Source: Whalleya microplaca
Lineage: Eukaryota > Ascomycota > Sordariomycetes > Xylariales > Xylariaceae
Direction: 5' to 3'
DNA length: 64,000 nucleotides
Assembly (NCBI GenBank): GCA_022497155.1
Contig: MU385754.1
Span: 310,001-374,000, forward strand
A program made the translations under genes and the position numbers. The notes under the pieces were generated by a model that searched no databases, was not told where the DNA came from, and was given only the letters and a program-made list of their open reading frames with translations. Numbering within the stretch: the stretch's first letter is position 1; the number at the start of each line of letters is the position of its first letter. This document shows, piece by piece, positions 46,463-56,013 of the stretch.

Positions 46463-46470
46463 TATAAGAA
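46463..46470 (+). promoter_or_regulatory. TATA box of the small secreted protein gene
   Basis: TATAAGAA lies 103 bp before the start codon at 46573, followed by a C/A-rich leader, as usual for highly expressed fungal secreted-protein genes. Confidence 0.45.
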
Positions 46471-46572
46471 GGTTGACAATCCAGCTCGTGGAAATTCTCT
46501 GAGACAGGCTCATTCAACAAACCAACTCAATTCACTAAAGACTGTAACTTACTTATTCATAATTCCTTCAAC

Positions 46573-47346
46573 ATGAAGAACCTCTTCGCATTTGCCTTTT
46601 TCCCTGTGCTGGGACTCACAAATGTGGTCGCTAGCGAGCCACAGTCGTCCACCCTAGAAGAACGCGCTTGTGCATCCTTCACTTCGGCTTTGACCGGAGA
46701 GAAACTGTGCTGCGATGAATCTACCAACTCTCTCTTCTGGATCGACAAGCTCCTAGGCCTCGGCATCTGCTGTGTGCTTGGGAATATCCTTGACGGGCTC
46801 AAATGCGTGGCACCACCGTCCAGCCCCAGTGGAGGTGTTTGCTCTGGAGAGCCCGTATGCCCCAGCAAGAACGGTTCGGACATCGGACTCCAGTACGGCC
46901 ACTGTTACGTGCTGCAGTCGTTGAGCGGACTGTACCTGGGCCACGATTACGCCGCCAAATACGAAGTCGACGGCGAGAACCCAGGTGTGGTCTTCCGCGT
47001 CTGCGCCGACACAGACTCCTGCAACACCTCTGTCGACAAATACATCGGCGTCAACGACACTTGGTGGATGCAAGACCAGATGGGTGACCCATCAGGAACT
47101 GGATTCGGCTGGCTCGGCGGCAGCGGTGACCTGTCGGTCCAGGACAACTCGACCACGGCATTGGTTGTCGCAGGTTCTTCGAACTGCTACGGCGGCAAGT
47201 GTTCCGTCTGCATCCGATTTCCACCTGGTGGTGCTCACGCCCCCTGCCCGCTGAACCCAGGACAGTCGCACTTAGGTGTTTCTGGAAACCCGAACAACTG
47301 CCAGCCGTTCATCTGGCAGGAAGTTGGCTGCCGATCCGAGGCTTAG
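46573..47346 (+). CDS. Cysteine-rich secreted protein of unknown function
   Basis: Single exon, 257 aa. A clear signal peptide (MKNLFAFAFFPVLGLTNVVAS) is followed by EERAC. About 20 cysteines include two CC pairs (EKLCCDE, LGICCVLG), so a disulfide-rich extracellular fold is likely. The C-terminal two thirds (about 90-257) include YGHCYVLQSLSGLYLGHDY, two Asn-Asp-Thr/Asn-Ser-Thr glycosylation sequons, and a cysteine cluster near the end (NCYGGKCSVCIRF, NNCQPFIWQEVGC). The family is not recognised. Hydrophobin was considered but the spacing and length do not fit. It could be an effector or a cell-surface protein. A TATA box lies 103 bp upstream and a Zn2Cys6 factor follows downstream. Confidence 0.85.
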   Translation: MKNLFAFAFFPVLGLTNVVASEPQSSTLEERACASFTSALTGEKLCCDESTNSLFWIDKLLGLGICCVLGNILDGLKCVAPPSSPSGGVCSGEPVCPSKNGSDIGLQYGHCYVLQSLSGLYLGHDYAAKYEVDGENPGVVFRVCADTDSCNTSVDKYIGVNDTWWMQDQMGDPSGTGFGWLGGSGDLSVQDNSTTALVVAGSSNCYGGKCSVCIRFPPGGAHAPCPLNPGQSHLGVSGNPNNCQPFIWQEVGCRSEA

Positions 47347-47877
47347 ACGGGAGATTAGCCATTGGATCTACATGTCTATGCGATGAGGAGAAGAGTTTGC
47401 AGGGGGCAGGTCGATAGGATGTAAGCAAGGGGTACGCGTATTGGAGAAGCAAAAGTCTGTAATGCAATATTTATCTTCGGTGGAAGCTAGTTTACCTAAT
47501 GAGACTCTAATGTTTCTACTCCTTGAATTGTATTTCGAATCATTCAAAGTCCGCGATATCGTTGCCGAGTTGTTCTGAATGGATGCTCGAATGTTTGATT
47601 TGGAAGTAGCTGGCTTATATAGAGTCTTGTGTTATAACTTGATCTACGGTATAAGAATAAGAAGAAGGATAAGAATATATTTCATTTGAAAAGCTAACAT
47701 CTATCCCATTGTAATATAACCCGAAGTTTAACCACTTCACACTTAACTTTAAATAGTCGACCATAGTCTCGAGCAAACCTTAACTAAGTAACCATTACGA
47801 CATAACATCCTCCTTCTTCATGTATAAATTGTTAGGTACTAATATTCGGTCAAAATATTCGGGGTTTTCACAAGGAC
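47347..47877. other. Intergenic region
   Basis: 531 bp between the secreted protein gene and the Zn2Cys6 gene, same direction. AT-rich, no other feature. Confidence 0.6.
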
Positions 47878-49089
47878 ATGTCGAAGCCTCACACCAAGTC
47901 CCGTTTTGGCTGTAAGGAGTGTAAGCAACGCAAGATCAAATGCGACGAGGCGCGGCCTGTATGCACCAAATGCGCGATCTTAGGCCGGGAATGCTCGTAT
48001 CTTGGTCCTTTCAATGTTCCCACACCTCACCTCACAGTCTCTACGGCACCAAGCTCGGTAATTCATTGTAGAAGCGACAGCACCCCAAATGCCCCCTCGC
48101 CGGTGTATCTAGATCCTGTTGCTAGCTCAGGGGGCATTGAATCAAGCGCCACTCATCCTTCGGATAGCTCTCGAGAGCACTACCTTACAGAGCGCTACAG
48201 TCTGCTCCACTTAGAGTTGCTTCATCACTTCAAAGGCCAATTAACAAGGAATACTCAATGTATCCAACCCGGACTCGAGCTGGTGCTAGATATTGCCTAT
48301 GAAGAGGCCCTACATACTCCTTACCTGATGGACGAGTTGCTTGCCTTCTCTGCAGCTCACAAAAGCACCCTTCTGGGCGAGCACCAGTCTCTCTATCTGG
48401 TTGAGTCAACCAGGCTACAGACTCGGGCTTTAGCTGGGTTCAATGAACACCCTGAGGTCACAGACGAGAACTGCGTAGCACTCTTCATCTTCTCCACCCT
48501 CCTTGGACAACATGTTCTCTTTGATGCCTTCTCAGTGACCGTAGAACTTGCAGCGGTTCTGGACAAGCTTACGCAATGCATTGGTCTACACCACGGTATC
48601 CGCGCTATCGCCGGCCGATCCTGGCAGAAGGTTTCTACCTCATTTCGAGACCGAATTCCAGTGGACCCAGCATACATGGAGTGGGACATTACGACGACGA
48701 CAGGCGATGAGTGCGAGAGCCTCCTTCTGCGACTCAGCAGAAGCGCGCTGGATCAGTCTATCATTCAAGTATATCACAATGCTGTCAGGATATTGCAGTA
48801 TATCTTCGATTCTTTACGGTCCTCGAATAGCCGACGATTCGTTGCCGTTCAAGAGTGGCCAGTACGGGTTTCCAAGGAGTATGTTCAATACCTACACCAA
48901 CGGCGACCCGAAGCTCTTGTTATTTTTAGCTATTATGCCGTTCTCTTGCATTATGCACGGGATTACTGGGCCGTTGGCGGCTCAGGGAAATTTTTGATTC
49001 AATCCATCGCGAGCTATCTAGGGCCCTATTGGGCAGATTGGCTTGAGTGGCCGAATCAAATCTTAAGGGAAGTAGCCAATGTGAAATAA
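47878..49089 (+). CDS. Zn2Cys6 transcription factor
   Basis: Single exon, 403 aa. Residues about 8-42 form a Zn2Cys6 cluster, FGCKECKQRKIKCDEARPVC followed by TKCAILGRECSY, with spacing C-x2-C-x6-C-x5-C-x2-C-x6-C. A Ser/Pro linker (about 45-100) leads into a helical region (LELLHHFKGQLTRNT, YLMDELLAFSAAHKS, CVALFIFSTLLGQHVLFDAF) like the C-terminal regulatory domain of Upc2/sterol-uptake-type factors. It is a nuclear DNA-binding regulator; targets are unknown. It lies tail-to-tail with the tannase-family gene (180 bp apart) and directly after the cysteine-rich secreted protein, so local regulation is possible but unproven. Confidence 0.92.
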   Translation: MSKPHTKSRFGCKECKQRKIKCDEARPVCTKCAILGRECSYLGPFNVPTPHLTVSTAPSSVIHCRSDSTPNAPSPVYLDPVASSGGIESSATHPSDSSREHYLTERYSLLHLELLHHFKGQLTRNTQCIQPGLELVLDIAYEEALHTPYLMDELLAFSAAHKSTLLGEHQSLYLVESTRLQTRALAGFNEHPEVTDENCVALFIFSTLLGQHVLFDAFSVTVELAAVLDKLTQCIGLHHGIRAIAGRSWQKVSTSFRDRIPVDPAYMEWDITTTTGDECESLLLRLSRSALDQSIIQVYHNAVRILQYIFDSLRSSNSRRFVAVQEWPVRVSKEYVQYLHQRRPEALVIFSYYAVLLHYARDYWAVGGSGKFLIQSIASYLGPYWADWLEWPNQILREVANVK

Positions 49090-49269
49090 CACCAGCTACT
49101 TCTACATGTTCATTATTGAATCGAATTTGAGATAGAAGGTAACCTTCAGAAATCCATCCCGTTCCAATCCAACCCTCGGCTAGGTATTGGCTCAGAGCGC
49201 ATGCCTCTATTATAATTGAATAGACATTTTCAACGCCACAAGAAATCCTCCACTGATTAGGCTGAGTCT

Positions 49270-51197
49270 CTACAGCTCCTCAACTCTGTCATGTGGGCGT
49301 TTGGAGGTAGAAGGTTGATGACACGACCAGCACTCGGCAGCTGCAGCATCTCCGCAAGCAGGGTCGAATTGGGATTCCTTTGGGTAAGGACATAAGATGC
49401 GATTGTGCACCTTTTCACCAGGCACATATATTTCGATAGGCGACGTCTCAGGTGCCCTGCCGCTCTCGACCCAGTCACGTAACTGGCTAAAAATCTTATT
49501 CGGTTGGCCGCTTACACCACCGTAGCAGTGACCGAGACCGGGCGCTTCGAAATATCGATAGAAGTCATGCACATCAGGTAAACGGTCAGATACGACGTTA
49601 TAGTATTTCTCAATGCCTTTTGTAGGGATGAGGTTATCGACCTATTGAGCTCATTCTTAGCCATTTGCCGTACAGGAGGAAAACAATAAAAGCTGGCTCC
49701 ACTAGGCATTGCTTTGTCAACTTACTGTGCCATGGACCGTGATCATCTTGCCTCCTGCATCTCGAAACCTGGACAGGTCCGGATCAGCCGTTTCTGTTAC
49801 TACGATATCCACAGTTAGTGTTGTATATATAAATAATCTAACACATAATTGAGTGTTCTCAGATATGTTTCAGGGGTTTTCACTCCCTAGCATACTCGAT
49901 AGAGAATCATTACCCCTAAAAGAGAACGGAAGTGGTAAAGGCTCTGGACTTTACTTACGGGAGCTGAACTGCTGTTTACCAGCGTGAACCAAATCGACAA
50001 ATTCGGCACGGGTGAGGTTCGAGAAGTCCTTCTCTGGGTCCTTTGCGACGAACAACTGAAGCCACTGCAAGCCTATAACAGTAGAAGCTCCAACACAACC
50101 GGTTTCGTTGCAACTTGTTGCTGCGATTCCGGGTTGTCCATATGATTTCGGTGAGTTGCCTGTCAAATCAGTCCCCGGGTTGACACCGTACCAGACTCGG
50201 TCCCCATTCGCAGTCGTCATACCATGCCAGGTAGAGTTCACGACAATCGCAGCCTGTTCGCTAATCTTAACCTTTGTACCGTTGACTTGGGCGCATGAGA
50301 CGTCTGTCCCAACTAGGGAAAAGGGATCAAAGGTGGCCAAACAGGCGTCGGTATGAGCAATAACACCGTCGACAACACTATCAAGCCCGTCACAAGCCAA
50401 AATGGCTGCCGCCGTGATGGCGTCAATCTCGCAACCGTAGGGATAATAATTCAATTCGTTCATGACCTGCTGTCCCCACTGCAGGTTGGAGCTGATCTCA
50501 TCCCAGTAGATTGCGGGCCCCAGAGCTACAATGCCATCATAGGCTGTCGGAAACCTCTGGGCTAACATGAGGCCCTGCCGGCCACCCTGAGAGCAACCGG
50601 ACCAATATGAATAATCGGGGTATCGGCCGTAGAAGTCTTTGATAAGGAATTTGCCAATAAGGGCCTGTGGTGGTCATCAGGACACAGCCCAAGATCTTTC
50701 ACGTATGTGGACTAGGAAGTACACACCTCATCATTCAGGGATACAGAGGCTAAGTTCTGCAAGTTATACAAGTTGACGTTGCCGGGGCTATTGAGCGCCC
50801 ACGGGCTGGCATCTTCAGCAGCACCTAATCCTGCATCGGTCGTAATGGTAGCAAATCCGTCAGCCAATGCTCCAGCCATCGCGGTATATGACAGGGAAAA
50901 TCGGCCAGCTACCCAGCCACCACCGCCAACAGCTTGGAAACGACCGTTCCAATCTTCAGCAGGGAGCCAGGTTTCGACCCAAATATTATCATCCTGTCCC
51001 GGGTGAGTGTATGAGATGGTGACATTGCAGAAAGTAGCATTTCGCAGTTCTACTGAAGGTGCGCCTGATCTATACGCGTCGGGAACGGATGCACTGTAGT
51101 TGGTCACTAGGTTGGCTTCTAAGGAGAGTATCTCGGCCCCAAAGACGGAAGGGCTAAATGTCGCCCCGTGGCAGGCTGTGGCGAGGGATGAAGCCAT
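49270..51197 (-). CDS. Tannase / feruloyl esterase family protein
   Basis: Minus-strand exons 51197-50727, 50664-49959, 49793-49726 and 49641-49270; 538 aa, all phases consistent. Family features: NVTISYTHPGQDDNIWVETWLP, RFQAVGGGGWVAG, the lid-region start, WSGCSQGGRQGL with nucleophile Ser182, HGTVDNLIP with Asp417, and GLGHC with His453. The cysteines next to Ser182 and His453 match the CS-D-HC motif, whose disulfide brings Ser and His together in this family. It should hydrolyse esters of gallic or hydroxycinnamic acids on plant polymers. The N-terminus begins MASSLATACHG, like a mature enzyme, with no signal peptide visible and no upstream exon found. Either a leader exon was missed or the form is not classically secreted. 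Confidence 0.9.
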
Positions 51198-51305
51198 ATT
51201 GAAGGTAAAAGAGCGCTGCAGTTGCCAATTGGAATATGGGACCTAGGACGGTGACTGGAAGAAAGACAACAAATGGGTAATTGATGAAGCATACCTCAGG
51301 CGAGG

Positions 51306-51313
51306 TATATATA
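51306..51313 (-). promoter_or_regulatory. TATA box of the tannase-family gene
   Basis: TATATATA on the minus strand about 110 bp upstream of the start at 51197. Confidence 0.4.
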
Positions 51314-51900
51314 GTTATTACTTATCCATGTATTGATACCTAGTCTTTTGAACTCTTGAACTCGCCATCCCCGGTACGTGATCGCGACCAAGCCCCGCGG
51401 ATTCTCTCATCTCGCCTAGTCAAATTGCGCGCCCTATGCAACGGACAGGATGGGATGTGATGCGATTTGCTGAGAGTAAGAATCAAGACTACTTCCTAGT
51501 CTCACAGTCGTATCGAAGTCCTTGAAATATCAGATGCTCACAATTATTCATTACGTATGACTCACTAACGGAGAAAAGAATCGCTATGACTACTCCGCCG
51601 TTCTGACATAAGCAGGTGCCAACTACCACGCCCTTTGGTGGAAAACGGTCCTAGGATTGAGCATGTTTTTTAAACAGGCTACCAGGCAGCCAGGTTACTG
51701 ATCATATCTGCGTGTAGGTTGTTGACACGGTTGGTTCTATTGGCGGGTCAGCTAGGTTAGACCAATCAGACACTGCTCTAACCGTATACCTACTTTACAA
51801 CCTTCGCATTAAAGAGCTCTTAATTGGCTAGACTAACTTCTATCCAATCGCATCGCTCAGGATACAATAGACTTATACTATAGTATTAAGATCCTGTTTT

Positions 51901-52012
51901 GTTGTAAAAGGAGTTTCTACTCAAATGGGCTCAGATACACCCCGCCCTGCTGGTCAGTGCAAAAGCAGTTTTTGCTCCAATGGACTCAAATACACTCCCT
52001 CCCCTGGCTGCA
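51901..52012 (+). repeat. Diverged tandem duplication, unit about 57 bp
   Basis: Two adjacent units share the order AAAAG-AG-TTT-CT-CAA-TGG-CTCA-ATACAC-CC-CCCTG (51901-51956 and 51957-52012), with roughly three quarters of positions equal by eye. Confidence 0.6.
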
Positions 52013-52142
52013 ATGCTTTATTTAGGTTAGAGTAAAGCCAAGATCTTTGCCGTGGCTTGGCTTGCCATTATTGTAGTACGAGTATATAAGATTAGGGTCT
52101 GCTGTCGTTGCTTGCCAGCTAACATCTATGTGTCAAATAGTT

Positions 52143-52318
52143 CCAGCTGACAAGGTCCTGTAGCTCAAAATCCAACCTGCACCGACTCTACGATAGCCGT
52201 CGTTGTCATGTATGTATCTATGGAAAGATCATCACTCTTGGCAGACACAGACCAGTTGGCGACAGCTGGGAGGGCCTTCAGCTCACAATCCAATTAACAC
52301 GAACCTTGCGATAGTCAA
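52143..52318 (+). repeat. Diverged tandem duplication, unit about 115 bp
   Basis: Blocks around 52143-52202 and 52261-52318 share CAGCTGACA/CAGCTGGGA, GGTCCTGTAGCTCA/GGCCTTCAGCTCA, AATCCAA and GCGATAGTC/ACGATAGCC in the same order. Not obviously coding. Confidence 0.5.
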
Positions 52319-52645
52319 GTGGATGATTAAGTACTTAGTTAGAAGGTCAACGTGTTGAATGAATCATGATTAGTGTTTATTCGGCCAATTATATGGATAA
52401 CCGAATACATACATCAGCTGCGCAGCTGCGGCCTGGCAATCTGGGTGGCTGTACTCTACTGGGCTTGCGTCCTATAGGAGACCTACACAAGTATATTAAC
52501 CTAATATAATATAAATACCTATTGCCAGGCGCCAGCAATCTACATCAACCCCGCCCAACCTTAAAACTAATCTGTCAATCCATCAATTCCTAATACTCAA
52601 TCGACAATACCCACCGACCGACTAGCCCTCATATCGCATCGGATA

Positions 52646-54522
52646 ATGTCTATAATACCATCGTCCTCATCAACCTCGGCGAAACCCGGAGTAGACGGGC
52701 CACTGAAGCGCGCGATTGAAGATTTCCAAACGATTCTCTCCGATCAGGAACAGCTTAAGATGAGGGAAATCAATTCCGTCCCCGACGCTGACACAATCAT
52801 GGTTTTCACTGCCGAGCTCGACTTCGCGAATAGAAGTAGGAAAGGTTCGAGTATCAGCAGTAAACTCCATAAGGTTCTGTTATCAGTCCGCAATTTCTGT
52901 AGCTTAATTTCCGGCCCGAGATTTAGCGGCGTTGTTGATACGTTTGTATCGTCGCACCCAGAGATAGCCGCACTTGTCTGGGGCAGCGTGAAGCTTACGA
53001 TACTAGCAAGTTTCCGCGTCCGCTTTTAAATTTGTAAGTTGGGCTGAGTGATTACAGGTTCTTTTAAACTACACATCTTATTATGGAGCAGCTTCTGAAC
53101 TATTTATGCGCCTGGGCAAGCTTTGTCCTGTTTTCACAGAATATCAGATACTATTTCCAACTTCAACACGACTACAGCAGTCTCTATCTAACTTTTACGC
53201 CTCTATTGTTTGTTGTTGTAAACATATAATTGAGGTTATTCGGCGTCCATGTACGAGATTGCTTGTTCCTAGTTAAGCCCCAGACCTAATCAAAAGAAAG
53301 GGCACGGTCAATTTTGGGCTCTCTTGAAATCCTTCGAGCAGGAGTTCAGCGATGATACGGACAACATCCGCCAATGCAGCGCTGATGTCCAAAGGGAGAT
53401 ATATCTTGCCAAAGCACAAGCTGATAAGCAAGATCAGGCGCTTCAAGCCCTGGAACGAGCCAGGGCCGCGACAGACAGAAAGACAATGACCAAGATTCTT
53501 TCACGTCACGATGACAAACTGAGCAAGTCCCACGAATGGAATATCCAGCTGGAAAAGAGAAAAACGCGTAAATACATTATGCAAAAAAGAGCTTGAAAGC
53601 CGTTGCTGATTTGTAGAATAGGGAAGCGGAAGAGGCAGCTTCTTGATAAGCTTTCCACTTATGACTACACAAGATCACTAAAGCAAAGTCAACGGAAGAG
53701 GTACGGTGATACCGCAAGCTGGCTTTGCCAGACACCGGCATTTCGTCGATGGGTCGATGGGAGTAGTTTCCCCCTTCTCTGGTGCTCGGGCAAGAGTAAG
53801 TTGGCTATGTAGTTTGTTCTATTGCAATAAATCTAACATTCTTAGTCGGTTCGGGCAAGACAATTGCAACGTTAGTATACTATGATTTTAACGAGGTGCC
53901 ATAACTGAATCAGAATACAGCGGAAGTGTGGTTGATGATGTCTTGCGCAAGGCGGGCTCAAGCTACCTGGTTTCTTTCTTCTTTATACAGCCTGATGAGC
54001 AAGTGTCCTTGTATACCGAAACCATTTTGAGGTCCATTCTACGGCAAAGAGTTCCACAAGACCCGGATGCACTGTCTGATGAGGAAGAGAACAGGCTTCA
54101 AACGCTCAATGACTTTAACGAGCTTGACAAGATTGTCGAGTATATCCGCGATTCCACACCCGTAACGAAAACTTCCTATATTATAATCGATGGTCTAGAT
54201 GAGAGCGATAAGCCCGAGCGCGACAAGTTATTGAAGGCGCTGTTATCTCTAATAGCTGCCCCAACCATGAATATGAAGATATTCCTAGCTGGTCGAGATG
54301 GCCTGTCTGGAGACATACAAAAGACTTTTTTCTCCATGGAACACATTTCTATGGACAGTGCAGATGCTCGAAATGACATTGCGACATATGTCAACGGTGT
54401 CATCCAGGAGAAATTGGAAAGCGAGGCTCTCCAAGTCGGAGATCCTAGCCTTGTCGAAGAAATCATAAATGCGTTAATTCAACGTGCGGATGGCATGTAA
54501 GTGTTTACCCTGGCTTCGTCCT

Positions 54523-54554
<32 letters not shown>

Positions 54555-55780
54555 CTTTCGCTAATAGGCCACCTTAGGTTTCTTTGGGTATTTTTTCAGG
54601 TGCAGGAAATATGTTCCCAACATTGTGATGAGGACATCCGCACGACTATTGCGAATCTTCCGCAGGATTTGACAGAAACATTCTGTCGAGCGTTGCGTCG
54701 CATCTTGGCTTGAAGACAAGAGAACGCAGCTCAGAAAGTGTTCCCGTGGATTGCTGCATCGAAACGACCATTATCTCTGGATGAACTTCGAGAGGCAATC
54801 GCTGTAGAGATCGGCCAACAATACTCGAAACCAGAACGTCTTTATAACGATATGCAAAATATTAACTCTTGGTGCGAGAGCCTGGTACAGTACGATGAAG
54901 AGCAAGAATCAGTTCGATTCGTCCACCATTCGATTAAACAATTCTTGCTCGAGGAGCCGACTCAATATGACCTTCATGATTTTCATCTCAAGATCGATGA
55001 TGTTGATCATTATATCGGTGAGGTATGCACTACTTACCTCAATTTTAATGATTTCAAAACAACCATCGCTCAGCGGCCGGTGTCAGTACCTCTACCTTTT
55101 AACCCTATCGATATTCCTCAAGCAACCCTAGAGCTACGACCAACAATGACTCGCTTGCTTCGTAAAAATACTAATCAAAAGGACCACCATCGGCAATTGA
55201 TATTGGGGCCATTGCTAATTCTCAGATGAATGGTTCGAATGGAACACATAAAGCACTCCATCTTGGGCACCCGTTCCTGAAATATGCAACAACCCACTGG
55301 ATTTATCACACGGCCAATTTTCAGGATGGTGAATCAGAGACCTGGAATTTATGGAAATATATGGTTATCCATGGCCATGACTTGGCGATAAGACCATGGA
55401 AACAGGAGTCCTTCGATGTTAATAAGCCAGCTATTCTGAAATGGGCTCACCATGCTCGCCACTACGCATTGATGCAACTTATAACTCACTCTGAGACATC
55501 GGTGATACTCTGGCAAGCGATAAACGACCTCGAAACGTTTAAACCCGATAGGGCCAAATTGGTAAATAGGACTCCCGTGGAACTCCCACCAGATTCCATG
55601 TATAATCATGCGACTTCCACGAGAGTCCCACGCAGTATCACGGCACAGGGCCTATGGGCTGTCCTAAGCTCCCTAAAGCTCCCCGTGACACATCCTAAGC
55701 CCTTTACACAAAACCTGCTTGTTCATAGATTGGACAAGCATCTAAGGAGGTTTTCTAGGTCAGAGCTATTACAGCTGTAG
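52646..55780 (+). pseudogene. NACHT/STAND (NLR-like) gene inactivated by nonsense and frameshift mutations
   Basis: Reconstructed exon blocks: 52646-53005, 53058-53250, 53301-53567, 53622-53795, 53846-53870, 53921-54496, then 54578 onward. The N-terminal part matches the helical domain of fungal NLR-like proteins (HPEIAALVWGSVKLTIL, SELFMRLGKLCPVF); a coiled-coil-like stretch follows, then KRYGDTASWLCQTPAFRRWV, Walker A CSGKIGSGKT split by two introns, Walker B SYIIIDGLDE, and winged-helix-like KVFPWIAASKRPLSLDELREAIAVE. Two lesions are seen: TGA at 54711-54713, where CGA (Arg) would fit LA-RQENAAQK, and loss of one base near 55198-55200, after which the frame resumes at 55226 to a stop at 55780. 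The first intron has a GC donor. There are no C-terminal ANK, WD or TPR repeats. Probably non-functional or truncated. Confidence 0.75.
54526..54554 (+). repeat. 29-nt poly-T run inside an intron
   Basis: An uninterrupted T run in the 81-bp intron 54497-54577 of the broken NACHT gene, between donor and the GCTAAT branch point. Its length may vary between strains and is prone to sequencing error. Confidence 0.9.
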
Positions 55781-56013
55781 CTGGCTTTTTACTCTTCTTG
55801 TTATTTTACAGTAATACACACTTCTTACTCAAGATGCGCCATCTCCTTCCTGAAGCTGTCACAACTGTAGGCTGATTTGAGCTACCCTTGTCACTATAGC
55901 ACAAGCGAAACTTCTGTGCTTACATATCCAACCACTCTCTAAGAGGTAGCCTGAATATTAAACGCATGTAGACATACATCAGCATCATATCGGACAAAGC
56001 ACAGAACATGTAA

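Larger units (their letters stand above)
42196..46572. other. Gene-poor region of 4.4 kb
   Basis: No gene can be supported. Two short tandem repeats lie near the start (42584-42607, 42636-42665). ORFs of 127-145 codons (43776-44159 plus, 44170-44607 minus, 45595-45993 plus) have no domain signature and AT-rich, non-coding-like composition. The last 110 bp form the promoter of the small secreted protein. Confidence 0.5.
51198..52645. other. Divergent intergenic region with two tandem duplications
   Basis: 1.4 kb between the tannase-family gene (-) and the broken NACHT gene (+). No exon was found. It carries two diverged tandem duplications, at 51901-52012 and 52143-52318, listed separately. 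Confidence 0.55.

Noticed and set aside
46573..47346. Hydrophobin assignment for the cysteine-rich secreted protein
   Set aside because: It has CC pairs but far too many residues and cysteines, and the hydrophobin C-CC-C-C-CC-C spacing is not met.
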